A stretch of 34,781 nucleotides of DNA from Arthrobacter sp. PM3 (GTDB lineage: Bacteria > Actinomycetota > Actinomycetes > Actinomycetales > Micrococcaceae): the NCBI RefSeq assembly GCF_003352915.1, contig NZ_CP022314.1, positions 3,138,851 through 3,173,631 of the forward strand, given 5' to 3'. The notes under the pieces are model-generated. The model worked only from the letters and a program-made list of their open reading frames with translations, made no database searches and was not told the origin of the DNA. Shown in pieces: positions 24,667 through 32,845 of the stretch. Position 1 is the first letter of the stretch, and each line of letters begins with the position of its first letter. A program made the translations under genes and the position numbers.

Positions 24667-24708
24667 GTTAATCGGTGTTAATCGGGTGGCTCCGTTAGGA
24701 TAGGCGCC
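24667..24708 (+). promoter_or_regulatory. Promoter with tandem 10-bp repeat before the DinB-like gene
   Basis: GTTAATCGGT (24667-24676) is followed by GTTAATCGGG (24677-24686). TAGGAT (24696-24701) lies 7 nt before the ATG at 24709, the arrangement of a leaderless promoter. The repeats cover the -35 position and could be an activator or repressor site. Confidence 0.45.
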
Positions 24709-25446
24709 ATGACCGACATCACACCGGACAAGCTCCTGGAAGAACTCCACCGCGCGGCCGACGCCGTGGCCGGAATCGCCGCCACCTTCACGGACCCGGA
24801 CATCAAGGCGCCGTCGGAACTGCCCGGGTGGACCCGCGGGCACGTGCTGGCGCACATCGGCGGGATCGCCAACGCCATGGCACGCCAGCTGGAATACGCG
24901 GCCCGGGGCCAGGCCATTGAGCTCTACGACGGCGGCTACGATGGCCGCACCCGCGCCATCGAGGCAGCCGCCGGGCACAGCGCCGCGGAACACCGGGCCG
25001 ACGTCGACGCCGCTCTGGAGCGCGCCCTGCGCGCCTTTGACTCGCTGGAGTCCGCCGGCTGGCGCGAGCCCATCACGTACCGCGGGGGAGTGGTGTTCGA
25101 CGGCGGCCTGGCGCTGTGGCGCGAACTCGTCATTCACGCCGCCGACCTCGGCACCGGCCGCGGCCCGGAAACCTGGAGCCGGCCCTTCTGCGAGCACCTC
25201 TTCGATTTCCTCTCGGCCAGGGTGCCGGACGGCCAGCGTTTCGTCCTGCAGCCGCTTGGCCTGCCCGGCCGGGCGATCGGCAACGGGGGGCAATCCACGG
25301 TCATCAGCGGCATGCTCACGGACATCGCGGCGTGGCTGGCAGGGCGCACCCCGAGCCTCGGGAGCCTTCGCGCCACGGCGGCAGCCGACGGCGTCGACCT
25401 CCCCGCGCTGCTGCCCTGGCCGGCCGGGGTGCCCGTCACCAACTGA
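24709..25446 (+). CDS. Maleylpyruvate isomerase-family, probably mycothiol-dependent enzyme
   Basis: A 245-residue member of the DinB-like/mycothiol-dependent maleylpyruvate isomerase superfamily. LPGWTRGHVLAHIGG carries His49, and LALWRELVIHAADLG carries Glu139 and His143; this His plus Glu-x3-His set corresponds to the metal-binding triad of the Corynebacterium enzyme. The C-terminal part (about 150-245) fits the second domain of that enzyme. No aromatic-degradation genes are adjacent, so the substrate may be another electrophile or mycothiol conjugate. Annotation at family level is secure; the reaction is not. Confidence 0.82.
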   Translation: MTDITPDKLLEELHRAADAVAGIAATFTDPDIKAPSELPGWTRGHVLAHIGGIANAMARQLEYAARGQAIELYDGGYDGRTRAIEAAAGHSAAEHRADVDAALERALRAFDSLESAGWREPITYRGGVVFDGGLALWRELVIHAADLGTGRGPETWSRPFCEHLFDFLSARVPDGQRFVLQPLGLPGRAIGNGGQSTVISGMLTDIAAWLAGRTPSLGSLRATAAADGVDLPALLPWPAGVPVTN

Positions 25447-25450
25447 GGCT

Positions 25451-25470
25451 GCCGGGCGGGCCCGCCGGGC
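25451..25470. terminator. GC-rich palindrome between convergent genes
   Basis: A 20-bp palindrome centred at 25460/25461 pairs at 9 of 10 positions without a loop and is followed on the right by TGTTTCG. It lies in the 59-bp gap between the tail of the DinB-like gene and the tail of ogt, so a weak bidirectional terminator is plausible. Confidence 0.35.
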
Positions 25471-25505
25471 TGTTTCGCGGCATGGCCTTGGCCGCGGACC
25501 GGCCC

Positions 25506-26021
25506 TCAGGGCCGTGCCGCGAGGGCGAACTCCCGTTCCCGGTCCAGCAGGCGCTCCTTGACCGCCAGCCCCCAGCGGAAGCCGCCCAGGGAGCCGTCGG
25601 AGCGGACCACGCGGTGGCAGGGCACGAAGAGGGCCGCCGCGTTGAACGCGCACGCACTGGCCGCCGCCCGGACCGCCTTGGCGTTCCCGGACAGCTCCGC
25701 ATATTCCGTGTACGTCACGGGGTGGCCGGGCGCCACCGTCCGGAGCACGTCCCAGGCATGGCTGCGGAACGGGCCGGACTTCTGCAGGACCGGCACCTCC
25801 ATGGCCGGGCCAGGGGTTCCGGCGTAGAACGCCTCCACCGCCTCGGAGATGGCGCCGAGCCCGGTGACGGTCTCGAATCCGGCCGGCAGCAGGTCCGCGT
25901 GGATCTGGCCGGTCAGCGCGCCGGGACCGGCGGTCCAGCCGGAGGACAGCACGGCGCCGTCGCGGGCAATGATCGTGAAGGGGCCGTCCGGGGTGGACAT
26001 GGTCAACAGCTGGGCTTTCAT
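25506..26021 (-). CDS. ogt: Methylated-DNA--protein-cysteine methyltransferase
   Basis: Suicide repair protein that takes the methyl group from O6-methylguanine or O4-methylthymine; 171 residues. The active-site motif VPCHRVV contains Cys135, preceded by [14 protein letters not shown] (the usual AVGxANxxNP helix-turn, degenerate here: NAAAL in place of NPIPL) and followed by [19 protein letters not shown]. The N-terminal domain (1-80) is short. ATG 26021 overlaps the stop of the upstream Ada-AlkA gene by 4 nt (ATGA), so the two are coupled; the same pairing is known to me from mycobacteria (alkA-ogt). Confidence 0.94.
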   Translation of the reverse strand: MKAQLLTMSTPDGPFTIIARDGAVLSSGWTAGPGALTGQIHADLLPAGFETVTGLGAISEAVEAFYAGTPGPAMEVPVLQKSGPFRSHAWDVLRTVAPGHPVTYTEYAELSGNAKAVRAAASACAFNAAALFVPCHRVVRSDGSLGGFRWGLAVKERLLDREREFALAARP

Positions 26022-27586
26022 GGGTTCGCTTTCTTGGGAGTCTGTATTGCCGTCTGTGCCGACATCGAAGATGGGCTGCGCGCCGCAGCCTGGGCGGCCG
26101 CTGCCGCCCGCCACAGGTGCATCGTGGCGTAGGAGCGCCAGGGACTGACCTCACGGAATTCGGGGGAGGCGCCGGTACCGCCGTCGGCAGCGCCGCGGCT
26201 TGAAGCGCCACCGGCACCGCCCGGGGCGAGGGACCGGATGCCGTTGCGGACCGCGGCGTCGTTGGCGAGGAAAACGTCAGGAGCACCAATGACGCGCATG
26301 GCGACGTACCCCACCGTCCACGGCCCGATGCCGGCCAGCGGCAGGAGTTTGGACTCCAGCCCGGGCAGGTCGTCGCCGTAGCCGAAGTCCAGATCGCCCG
26401 AGGCCATCGCCGCCGCTGCCGAACGGACGGAGTCGATCCGGCGCTGCGGGCCGCGGAGCAACCCGAAGCCGGTCTCCGCGATCTGCGCCGCGGTGGGGAA
26501 GAGCCGGTGCAGGCCGTCGCCGGGCACCAGGCTCTCGCTGCCGGCCGCCGCGAGTTGGCCCAGGGCAGTCCGGGCGGCCGCCACGGTGATCTGCTGGCCG
26601 ACCATGGCCCGGATCAGCAGCTCCTGCGGGTCCACGGCGCCGGGCATGCGCATACCCGGCGTGCGCGCCACCGTGGCGGCCAGCCGGGGATCGGCGCCGA
26701 GGGTCCCGTCGATGGCGACAGGATCGGCGTCGAGGTCCAGGAGCCGGCGGACCCTGCTGAGCAGGGAGGCAAGATCCCGCAGGTCCACGGCGCCGATCGT
26801 CAGGACCAGCGGGCGGCCGGCCGCGCCGGCGTCGTAGTCGACCCTGAACCGGGCGTCGCCGTGGGCCAGCCGCAGGGTCCGGGCGTAGGACCCGGACGTT
26901 CCCTCCTCAATGCCGGGGACGGCACGCACGGCGAGGAACTCGAAAATGCCGGGGTCGAACGGTTCCCGGTACGGGAGATTGAGGGTGAGCGAGGTGGATG
27001 CCACCGCCGCGGTGGCATGCGCCCGGGGGTGCCGTGCGGTCGCCCGGAGCGCGGAAGGCGTCATGGCAAAGACTTCGCCGATGGTTTCGTTGAACTGGCG
27101 CACGCTGTTGAAGCCGGCGGCGAAGGCGATGTCCGAGGCCAACATGTCCGTGGAGACCAACAGGGTGCGGGCCGTCTGGGCGCGGCTCGCTCGGGCCAAA
27201 GACAGGGGACCGGCCCCGAGCTCGTGGCTCAGGATCCGGTTGAGTTGGCGCGAGGAGTAGCCGAGCCGCGCGGCCAGGCCTTCCACGCCGTCGCGGTTGA
27301 TCACGCCGTCGTTGATGAGCCGCATGGCCCGGCCGGCGACGTCCGAGCGGACATTCCATGCCGGGGTGCCCGGGACAGCCTCCGGCAGGCAGCGCTTGCA
27401 AGCGCGGTAGCCGGCATCGTGCGCCGCGGCCGACGTTTCGTAGAACGTGATGTTGTCCGCCTTGGGGGTCCGTGCCGGGCACGACGGCCGGCAGTAGATG
27501 CCGGTGGTGCGGACAGCGGTGTAGAACTGCCCGTCGAACCGGGTGTCCCGGGCGTCGATTGCCCGGTAGCGCTGCCAGAAGTCCAT
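26018..27586 (-). CDS. Ada-AlkA fusion: methyl-phosphotriester sensor plus 3-methyladenine DNA glycosylase II
   Basis: A 522-residue regulator and repair enzyme of the adaptive response. Domains: AdaA zinc/methyl-acceptor domain (1-75) with Cys32, Cys36, Cys63 and Cys66 in [13 protein letters not shown] and ACKRC; AraC-type helix-turn-helix (about 85-185, [14 protein letters not shown] and [17 protein letters not shown]); AlkA N-terminal domain (about 195-310); HhH-GPD glycosylase (about 320-500) with [17 protein letters not shown] and catalytic Asp443 in VFLANDAAV. Between the active site and the conserved [11 protein letters not shown] helix is a Gly/Ala/Ser-rich insertion (about 454-476). 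ATG 27586 gives the conserved MDFWQRY start; upstream extension would overlap mpg. CAGGAT lies 6 nt before the ATG. Methylation of the N-terminal Cys probably switches on this operon and the divergent gene. Confidence 0.93.
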   Translation of the reverse strand: MDFWQRYRAIDARDTRFDGQFYTAVRTTGIYCRPSCPARTPKADNITFYETSAAAHDAGYRACKRCLPEAVPGTPAWNVRSDVAGRAMRLINDGVINRDGVEGLAARLGYSSRQLNRILSHELGAGPLSLARASRAQTARTLLVSTDMLASDIAFAAGFNSVRQFNETIGEVFAMTPSALRATARHPRAHATAAVASTSLTLNLPYREPFDPGIFEFLAVRAVPGIEEGTSGSYARTLRLAHGDARFRVDYDAGAAGRPLVLTIGAVDLRDLASLLSRVRRLLDLDADPVAIDGTLGADPRLAATVARTPGMRMPGAVDPQELLIRAMVGQQITVAAARTALGQLAAAGSESLVPGDGLHRLFPTAAQIAETGFGLLRGPQRRIDSVRSAAAAMASGDLDFGYGDDLPGLESKLLPLAGIGPWTVGYVAMRVIGAPDVFLANDAAVRNGIRSLAPGGAGGASSRGAADGGTGASPEFREVSPWRSYATMHLWRAAAAAQAAARSPSSMSAQTAIQTPKKANP

Positions 27587-27676
27587 GCCCCCATCCTGCC
27601 AGCTTCCCCCGGCCCCTGCTAGCGGAATTCGGACACGGCCGTGGGCGGTCGCGCGCGGATTTGTTAAAGTCTCAGC
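27587..27676. promoter_or_regulatory. Divergent promoter region of the alkylation-repair module
   Basis: These 90 bp separate two divergent repair genes. On the right, TAAAGT (27665-27670) lies 6 nt before the mpg ATG; on the left, CAGGAT lies 6 nt before the Ada-AlkA ATG. Both starts look leaderless. Any Ada-type operator controlling both directions should be here, but I could not recognise a clear repeat. Confidence 0.5.
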
Positions 27677-28369
27677 ATGACGTCCAGCCCACTGCCCGCG
27701 GGGCCCGGCACGCGACCGGACGGCGGATCCGACGCCGGCCCGGCACTCCGGGAACTGCTCTCGGCGGACCCCCGGCACGTGGCGCCGCTGTTACTCGGCG
27801 CCGTCCTGACGCACGACGGGCGCGGCGGAACGGTATCAGTGCGGCTGACCGAAGTGGAGGCGTACTTGGGTCCGCACGATTCGCTGCACCCCGATCCCGG
27901 CTCCCACACCTTCCGTGGCGAAACGCCGCGCAACGCGCCCATGTTCGGCCCGGCCGGCCACCTGTACGTGTATTTCACCTACGGCATGCACCACTGCGCG
28001 AACATTGTGTGCGGGCCCGACGGCGTCGCCTCCGCGCTGCTGTTGCGCGCCGGCGAAGTGGTGGCTGGCGTCGAGCTGGCCAGGACCAGGCGCCCGACGT
28101 CGAAATCCGACACCGACCTCGCCAGCGGACCCGCCCGGCTTGCCACCGCACTGGGACTGACGACGGCGGACAGCGGCAGGGACGCGCTGGGCCCGCCGTT
28201 CCGGCTCGAGCTGCCGGACAGCCCGCGCAGCGCCGCCGCGCAGATCAGTTCGGGCCCGCGCGTCGGTGTGTCCGGCGCCGGCGGCAGCCACGACTACCCG
28301 TGGCGTTACTGGCTCAGCGGCGACCCGACGGTGTCACGGTACAAGGCCGCGAAGGTGCGCAGGAAGTGA
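27677..28369 (+). CDS. mpg: AAG/MPG-type 3-methyladenine DNA glycosylase
   Basis: A 230-residue base-excision enzyme that releases alkylated or deaminated purines. The family core is clear: [12 protein letters not shown] with the catalytic Glu at about 61 and stacking Tyr63, [37 protein letters not shown], and [15 protein letters not shown]. The segment SLHPDPGSH is a few residues longer than in the shortest bacterial members, as in other actinobacteria. The first about 22 residues are Gly/Pro-rich and variable. It is unrelated in fold to AlkA, so the locus carries two different 3-methyladenine glycosylases back to back. The unknown gene at 28376 follows after 6 nt. Confidence 0.93.
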   Translation: MTSSPLPAGPGTRPDGGSDAGPALRELLSADPRHVAPLLLGAVLTHDGRGGTVSVRLTEVEAYLGPHDSLHPDPGSHTFRGETPRNAPMFGPAGHLYVYFTYGMHHCANIVCGPDGVASALLLRAGEVVAGVELARTRRPTSKSDTDLASGPARLATALGLTTADSGRDALGPPFRLELPDSPRSAAAQISSGPRVGVSGAGGSHDYPWRYWLSGDPTVSRYKAAKVRRK

Positions 28370-28375
28370 CGCCGC

Positions 28376-29032
28376 ATGGGTGAGGGTAAGCGCGGGAAGC
28401 CGGCCGGTGAACTGGAGCGGCTGCGGGTCTTCGAGACGCTGGCCACCGAATACTTCCGCATGGTTGAGCTGTTTGCCCCCGACGGCGGCCCTGCCCCTGC
28501 GGACCCTGCCGGGGCCGAGCGACGGCACTGGGTGGAACTCTTCCGCGCGGCGCTGCTGCGCAAATTCATCGTGCGCGATGAGCACGTCTCGCTCAAACTC
28601 GTGGTCAGGGCGCTGCGCCTGTGCAATATCCCGGCCGATCCCACCGTCGCGGAGGGGACCGACGCCGTCGTGCGCCTCTTCACGCCCGAAATGCTCCAGG
28701 GCCGCCGGCCCGAGCCGCCCGGCACCGCATCCGCCGGTGCGTTTGCCGGCGGCGCGCTGACCAACGACGCCGAGGCGCAGGACGTCTTCGACGACGTGCT
28801 CTACGGGCGGCTGCTGCACGGCGACGCCGACCGGTTCCGCCGTTCCGGCTGGGCGGACGACTACACCCGGATGAGTGCGGCGGCGGCCGCCCGGTTTGAG
28901 GCCGAGCACGCGCTCGCCAAAGCACTGGAGGTGGTCAGCTACGGGCTCGCCCATGGACTCCTGCGGCCGCCAGCGGCGGGCGGGCATGCCATGCCGCCGG
29001 CGCCTGGCCCCCAGGAGCGTGCGCGGCACTAA
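28376..29032 (+). CDS. Protein of unknown function downstream of mpg
   Basis: A 218-residue predicted soluble protein that I do not recognise. It is helical in appearance, rich in Arg and Ala, with segments LRVFETLATEYFRMVELF, HWVELFRAALLRKFIVRDEHVSLKLVVRALRLC and DAEAQDVFDDVLYGRLLHGDADRFRRSGWADDY. No membrane segment, metal motif or nucleotide-binding loop is visible. ATG 28376 has AGGAAG about 8 nt upstream, located in the end of mpg, so co-translation with mpg is likely and a role linked to DNA repair is possible. Its last 98 bases overlap the tail of the convergent GNAT gene; the final residues (PPAAGGHAMPPAPG) look unstructured. Confidence 0.7.
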   Translation: MGEGKRGKPAGELERLRVFETLATEYFRMVELFAPDGGPAPADPAGAERRHWVELFRAALLRKFIVRDEHVSLKLVVRALRLCNIPADPTVAEGTDAVVRLFTPEMLQGRRPEPPGTASAGAFAGGALTNDAEAQDVFDDVLYGRLLHGDADRFRRSGWADDYTRMSAAAAARFEAEHALAKALEVVSYGLAHGLLRPPAAGGHAMPPAPGPQERARH

Positions 29033-29639
29033 GGCGGTCCGCGGCGACGGGGGAGTCGCCGACGTCGAACGGGGCCAGCCGGCGCCGGAGCCCGGCGCGC
29101 ACTCCGGGCCACTCCTCGGCAAGGATCGAGAAGACGGCGGTGTCCGCACGGCCCCCGTCCGGTGCCGTGCGGTGGCCCCGCAGCGTTCCTTCGTGCCGCG
29201 CGCCCAGCCGCTCGATCGCGGCGGCGCTGCGCGTGTTGCGGGCATCGCACCGGAACCCCACGCGCCGGACGCCCAGCCCGCCAAAAGCGTAGGCGAGCAG
29301 CATGTGCTTGCTCGCCGGGTTGACGTGGCTGCCCCAGAACTGCCGCCCGTAAAACGTCCCGCCCACTTCCAGCCGCTGCTGGGCGGGGACGTGCTCGCGC
29401 AGGGACGTCGTTCCCAGGAGGGCACCCGTGCGCCGGTCCGTCACTGCGAACGGCAGTGTGGCGGGATCGTCCAGCCTGGATGCAAAGAGGGATGCCAGTT
29501 CGGCCGGGGTTGCAGGCATCGCCGCAGCCATGCCTGCCCACATCCCGGGGTCGACGAAATCGAAGAGCCCGGCGCTGTGCTCCGGGGAAAGCGGAACCAG
29601 GCGGATTCCGTGGCCGTCCAGGACAATATCGTGTCGCAT
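28935..29639 (-). CDS. GNAT-family N-acetyltransferase (RimJ/RimL type)
   Basis: A 234-residue acetyltransferase. The fold is shown by GHGIRLVPLSPEHSAGLFDF, RTGALLGTTSLREHVPAQQRLEVGGTFYGRQFWGSHVNPASKHMLLAYAF and VGFRCDARNTRSAAAIERLGARHEGTLRGHR, the acetyl-CoA-binding region of RimJ/RimL-like proteins. The substrate is unknown. Normal members end near residue 190 (GVRAGLRRRL); the last about 45 residues here are Ala/Pro-rich, and most of them overlap the opposite-strand gene, so the tail is probably an accidental extension after loss of the original stop. ATG 29639 has TTAGAT 6 nt upstream and no ribosome site, suggesting a leaderless mRNA. Confidence 0.82.
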   Translation of the reverse strand: MRHDIVLDGHGIRLVPLSPEHSAGLFDFVDPGMWAGMAAAMPATPAELASLFASRLDDPATLPFAVTDRRTGALLGTTSLREHVPAQQRLEVGGTFYGRQFWGSHVNPASKHMLLAYAFGGLGVRRVGFRCDARNTRSAAAIERLGARHEGTLRGHRTAPDGGRADTAVFSILAEEWPGVRAGLRRRLAPFDVGDSPVAADRLSAAHAPGGQAPAAWHARPPLAAAGVHGRARS

Positions 29640-29748
29640 TGGAGCATCTAATCACCGTGCCGGGGCGGCCGTCCCGCCCATCAGGTGCCGCGCCGGTGAA
29701 CGTTGGATGACCGGCAGATGGCCGGCAGCCCGGGCCGGGAGTATTTAC

Positions 29749-29770
29749 TACCGGCCGGTAAAGTAGACGG
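29749..29770 (+). promoter_or_regulatory. 12-bp perfect palindrome on the apt promoter
   Basis: TACCGGCCGGTA (29749-29760) is perfectly self-complementary, with TTTAC to its left and AAGTA to its right extending the symmetry partly. TAAAGT (29759-29764), the candidate -10, overlaps its right end and lies 6 nt before the GTG of apt. Palindromes of the TACCGRCCGGTA type are common operators of TetR-family repressors, so a repressor site is likely. Confidence 0.5.
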
Positions 29771-30373
29771 GTGAATGAAAGCGACCCGGACCAAAACATC
29801 CCAGCCCACAACCCCGCAGAACTCAACGTCCCGGCCTCTGACGGCCCGGCCCACTCGGTGGACCGGCTGATCAACAGCCTGTGCGCCACGATCGAGGACT
29901 ACCCCAAGCCCGGCATCAGCTTCAAGGACCTGACCCCGGTCTTCGCCCACGGCCCGGCACTCAAAGCGATCGTTGACGCCCTGGTGGAGCCGTTCCGGGG
30001 CCGGTTCGACGCCGTGGCCGGGGTGGAAGCCCGCGGCTTCCTGCTCGCCGCGGCCGCCGCCTACGCCACGGACACCGGCGTGATCACGGTCCGCAAGGCT
30101 GGCAAGCTCCCCCGTGAAGTGGTCGCCGAGGACTATGCCCTTGAGTACGGCACCGCCACCCTCGAACTGCACACCACGGACCTTGCCCCGGGCAGCCGCG
30201 TGCTGATCCTCGACGACGTTCTGGCCACCGGCGGCACGCTCGGCGCCGCGGCACGGCTGTTCGAACGCTGCGGCATCCACGTCGCCGGCGTCGGCGTCGT
30301 TATGGAGCTCGACGGGCTCGGCGGCCGCGAGGCCCTGGCCGGACACCCCGTCCGGTCGCTGCTGCGCCTGTAG
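29771..30373 (+). CDS. apt: Adenine phosphoribosyltransferase
   Basis: Purine salvage: adenine plus PRPP to AMP. It has 200 residues with the GTG start at 29771. The core begins at about residue 30 (VDRLINSLCATIEDYPKPGISFKDLTPVF), followed by VAGVEARGFLLA, RKAGKLPREVVAEDYALEYGT (catalytic flexible loop) and the PRPP motif VLILDDVLATGGT (144-156). The first about 28 residues are an Asn/Pro/Asp-rich extension with no targeting feature; in-frame starts inside it are not supported by a ribosome site. A leaderless promoter is proposed just upstream. Confidence 0.94.
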   Translation: MNESDPDQNIPAHNPAELNVPASDGPAHSVDRLINSLCATIEDYPKPGISFKDLTPVFAHGPALKAIVDALVEPFRGRFDAVAGVEARGFLLAAAAAYATDTGVITVRKAGKLPREVVAEDYALEYGTATLELHTTDLAPGSRVLILDDVLATGGTLGAAARLFERCGIHVAGVGVVMELDGLGGREALAGHPVRSLLRL

Positions 30374-30461
30374 CCGAACGCCGTAACGGGCACGCCGCGA
30401 AGGGAACGCAGAAACTGGACCCCGCGGACCGTGTGGGTAGAATTCCCTGACGAAGACTGCC

Positions 30462-30550
30462 TTGACAGTTTTCGGCCAACGCATCTTCGATGCGCCGGCC
30501 GAATTGGCTGTAGAATGGTGGGTCTGTCTTTTTCGATAGGGGAACGTTCG
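30462..30550 (+). promoter_or_regulatory. helR promoter/leader with large inverted repeat
   Basis: TTCGGCC (30471-30477) pairs with GGCCGAA (30497-30503), and inside it GCATC pairs with GATGC around a TTC loop; only the three bases between the blocks mismatch. The repeat lies between TTGACA (30462-30467) and TAGAAT (30511-30516), which are 43 nt apart, too far for one ordinary promoter. TAGAAT is the likely -10, giving a leader of about 28 nt with ribosome site AGGGGA (30538-30543). The repeat is therefore a strong candidate regulator site or hairpin. Confidence 0.55.
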
Positions 30551-32779
30551 ATGCACGACGCTGATTTGGCCCATGAACGCGACTATGTGGCCGGCCTGTA
30601 CGCCCGGCTGGATGAGTTGCGGGCGGAAAAGCGCGCCCAGCTGGCCCAGGTCCGGCGTGCCGGTGCGGTGGGCACCATGCAGAACGTCTCCGAGCGCGAC
30701 GCGTTCGCGGCCCTGTACGAGGACCGCCTGGCCCAGCTCGACGCCGTCGATGACCGGCTGGTCTTCGGCCGCCTGGACCTGGATTCCGGCGAGGCCCAGT
30801 ACATCGGCCGCATCGGCCTGACCACCGAGGACCTGCAGCGGCTCATGGTGGACTGGCGCGCGCCCGAGGCCGGCCACTTCTACCAGGCCACGGCCTTTGA
30901 CCGGCAGGGCGTGCGCCGCCGCCGCCACCTGATCCTGCAGGGCCGCGAGGTCAAGGCCATCGAGGACGACGTGCTCGACGCCGACATGCTCGCCGACTCC
31001 GACTCCCTCCAGGGCGAGGGCGCCCTCCTGGCCGCCCTGAACTCCAAGCGGACCGGCCGGATGTCCGACATCGTCGGCACCATCCAGTCCGAACAGGACC
31101 GGATCATCCGCTCCTCCATCTCCGGGGCCCTCGTGGTCCAGGGCGGCCCCGGCACGGGCAAGACCGCCGTCGCCCTGCACCGTGCCGCGTACCTGCTGTA
31201 CACGCACCGGGAGCGGCTCAAGAGCGCCGGCGTCCTGCTGGTGGGCCCGACGTCGTCGTTCATGAACTACATCGAACGCGTGCTGCCCTCGCTCGGCGAG
31301 ACCGGCGTCGTCATGGCGAGCCTGGGCCGGCTCATGCCGGGCATTCACGCCGTCGCTGAGGACGACGCCGCCGTCGCTGCCATCAAGGGCCGGCTGGACA
31401 TGGCAGAGGTCGTGGCCAACGCCGTGGCCAACCGGCAGCGCATCCCCGCCGCCAACCGGATCCTGGAAGTGGACGGCCGCAAACTCGTACTGACGCCGCG
31501 GCAGGTCCGCCGCGCCAAGGAACGGGCGCGCGCCACCGGCAAACCGCACAACGAGGCCCGTGTCTCCTTCGTCAAGATCCTGCTCCGCGAGCTGACCGAG
31601 CAGATGACGGAGCTGGTGGAGGCCGGCAACATCGGCAACAACGCCGACCGTTCCTACCTGGCCGAAGACGTCCGGTCCGCCCGGGATGTCCGGATCGCGC
31701 TGAACCTGTGCTGGATGCCGATGACCCCGGAGAAACTCGTGGGGGAGCTGCTGAGCAAGCCGGCCATCCTGGAGGCCTGCACGCCGAACCTCAGCCCGGA
31801 GGAGCGCGCCCTGCTGCTCCGCCCGGCCGGCTCGCCCTGGACCGAGGCCGACGTCCCGCTGCTCGACGAGGCAGCCGAGCTGCTCGGCGAGCTGGACGCC
31901 GCCGCCGGCCGGAGCCTGGCGCAGCAGGAACAGGACCACGCCCGCGACCTCGCCAACGCCAAGCAGACGCTAATCAACATGGAAACCGCCGGTGTCGACG
32001 TCCTTGTCTCGGCTGAAGACCTGGTGGAGCAGAACCAGGAGCGGGAGGCCCGGCTGACCGCTGCCGAGCGCGCGACGACGGACCGCACCTGGGCCTTCGG
32101 GCACATCGTGGTGGACGAGGCGCAGGAGCTCTCGCCCATGCAGTGGCGGCTGCTGGTCCGCCGCTGCCCGCTGAAGTCCTTCACGATCGTGGGCGACATC
32201 GCACAGACCAGTTCGGTCGCCGGGGCCAAGTCCTGGCACAGCGCACTGGCCCCCATGTTCGGGGATCGGTGGCAGCTCGAGGAGCTGACCGTCAACTACC
32301 GCACGCCGTCCCAGATCGCCGAAGCCGCGGCCCGGATGGCCAACGCGGCCGGACTGGTGGTCTCGGCGCCAAAGGCCGTCCGGGAGGGCCGCTGGTCCCC
32401 GGTCATCGACCAGGTCGCCAAGGAAGGCATCATCGACAAACTCATCGAGGTCCTGCCGGAAGAACTCGACGCCGTCGAAGGCGGCCTGCTGGCGGTCATC
32501 GCCGACGGCGGGCTCCTCCCGGCGGCCAACACGGCCTTGCGTGCCGTGTACGGCCACCGCATCGGCACTGGGGCCGGGAGCTACGAACAGGACATCGTGG
32601 TGATCAGCCCCCGCGAGGCCAAGGGACTGGAGTTCGACGGCGTCGTGGTCCTGGAACCGACGGACATGCTCAACCACGAGCACGGCCGGGTAGGCGACCT
32701 GTACGTGGCCATGACGCGGCCCACGCAGCGCCTGCGCATGATCGCTTCCGCCGGTATCCCGGCCGGCATCGAGGGGTAG
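30551..32779 (+). CDS. helR: HelD/HelR-like RNA polymerase-recycling motor ATPase
   Basis: A 742-residue UvrD/Rep-like superfamily-1 ATPase. The N-terminal alpha-helical hairpin (about 1-70, with DELRAEKRAQLAQVRR) is the arm that inserts into RNA polymerase in HelD proteins. Walker A GGPGTGKTA lies at 198-206, motif II VVDEAQELSPMQW near 520, motif III GDIAQTS, motif IV NYRTPSQIA, motif V-VI ISPREAKGLEFDGVVV and YVAMTRPTQRL. Lengths of M. smegmatis HelD and Streptomyces HelR are similar. Such proteins release stalled RNA polymerase and, for HelR, confer rifamycin tolerance. The ATG at 30551 has a good ribosome site; the open frame upstream to 30431 includes the promoter and is not coding. Family is secure; choice between HelD and HelR is inferred. 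Confidence 0.87.
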   Translation: MHDADLAHERDYVAGLYARLDELRAEKRAQLAQVRRAGAVGTMQNVSERDAFAALYEDRLAQLDAVDDRLVFGRLDLDSGEAQYIGRIGLTTEDLQRLMVDWRAPEAGHFYQATAFDRQGVRRRRHLILQGREVKAIEDDVLDADMLADSDSLQGEGALLAALNSKRTGRMSDIVGTIQSEQDRIIRSSISGALVVQGGPGTGKTAVALHRAAYLLYTHRERLKSAGVLLVGPTSSFMNYIERVLPSLGETGVVMASLGRLMPGIHAVAEDDAAVAAIKGRLDMAEVVANAVANRQRIPAANRILEVDGRKLVLTPRQVRRAKERARATGKPHNEARVSFVKILLRELTEQMTELVEAGNIGNNADRSYLAEDVRSARDVRIALNLCWMPMTPEKLVGELLSKPAILEACTPNLSPEERALLLRPAGSPWTEADVPLLDEAAELLGELDAAAGRSLAQQEQDHARDLANAKQTLINMETAGVDVLVSAEDLVEQNQEREARLTAAERATTDRTWAFGHIVVDEAQELSPMQWRLLVRRCPLKSFTIVGDIAQTSSVAGAKSWHSALAPMFGDRWQLEELTVNYRTPSQIAEAAARMANAAGLVVSAPKAVREGRWSPVIDQVAKEGIIDKLIEVLPEELDAVEGGLLAVIADGGLLPAANTALRAVYGHRIGTGAGSYEQDIVVISPREAKGLEFDGVVVLEPTDMLNHEHGRVGDLYVAMTRPTQRLRMIASAGIPAGIEG

Positions 32780-32845
32780 TCGCCGGCGCTGTCGCCGCGG
32801 CGTCACCTGCGCTGCTGATCTGCCGATCCTGCTAACTTAGATTCC

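Noticed and set aside
27587..27778. N-terminal extension of Ada-AlkA
   Set aside because: It would overlap the divergent mpg gene by about 100 bp and precede the conserved MDFWQRY start.
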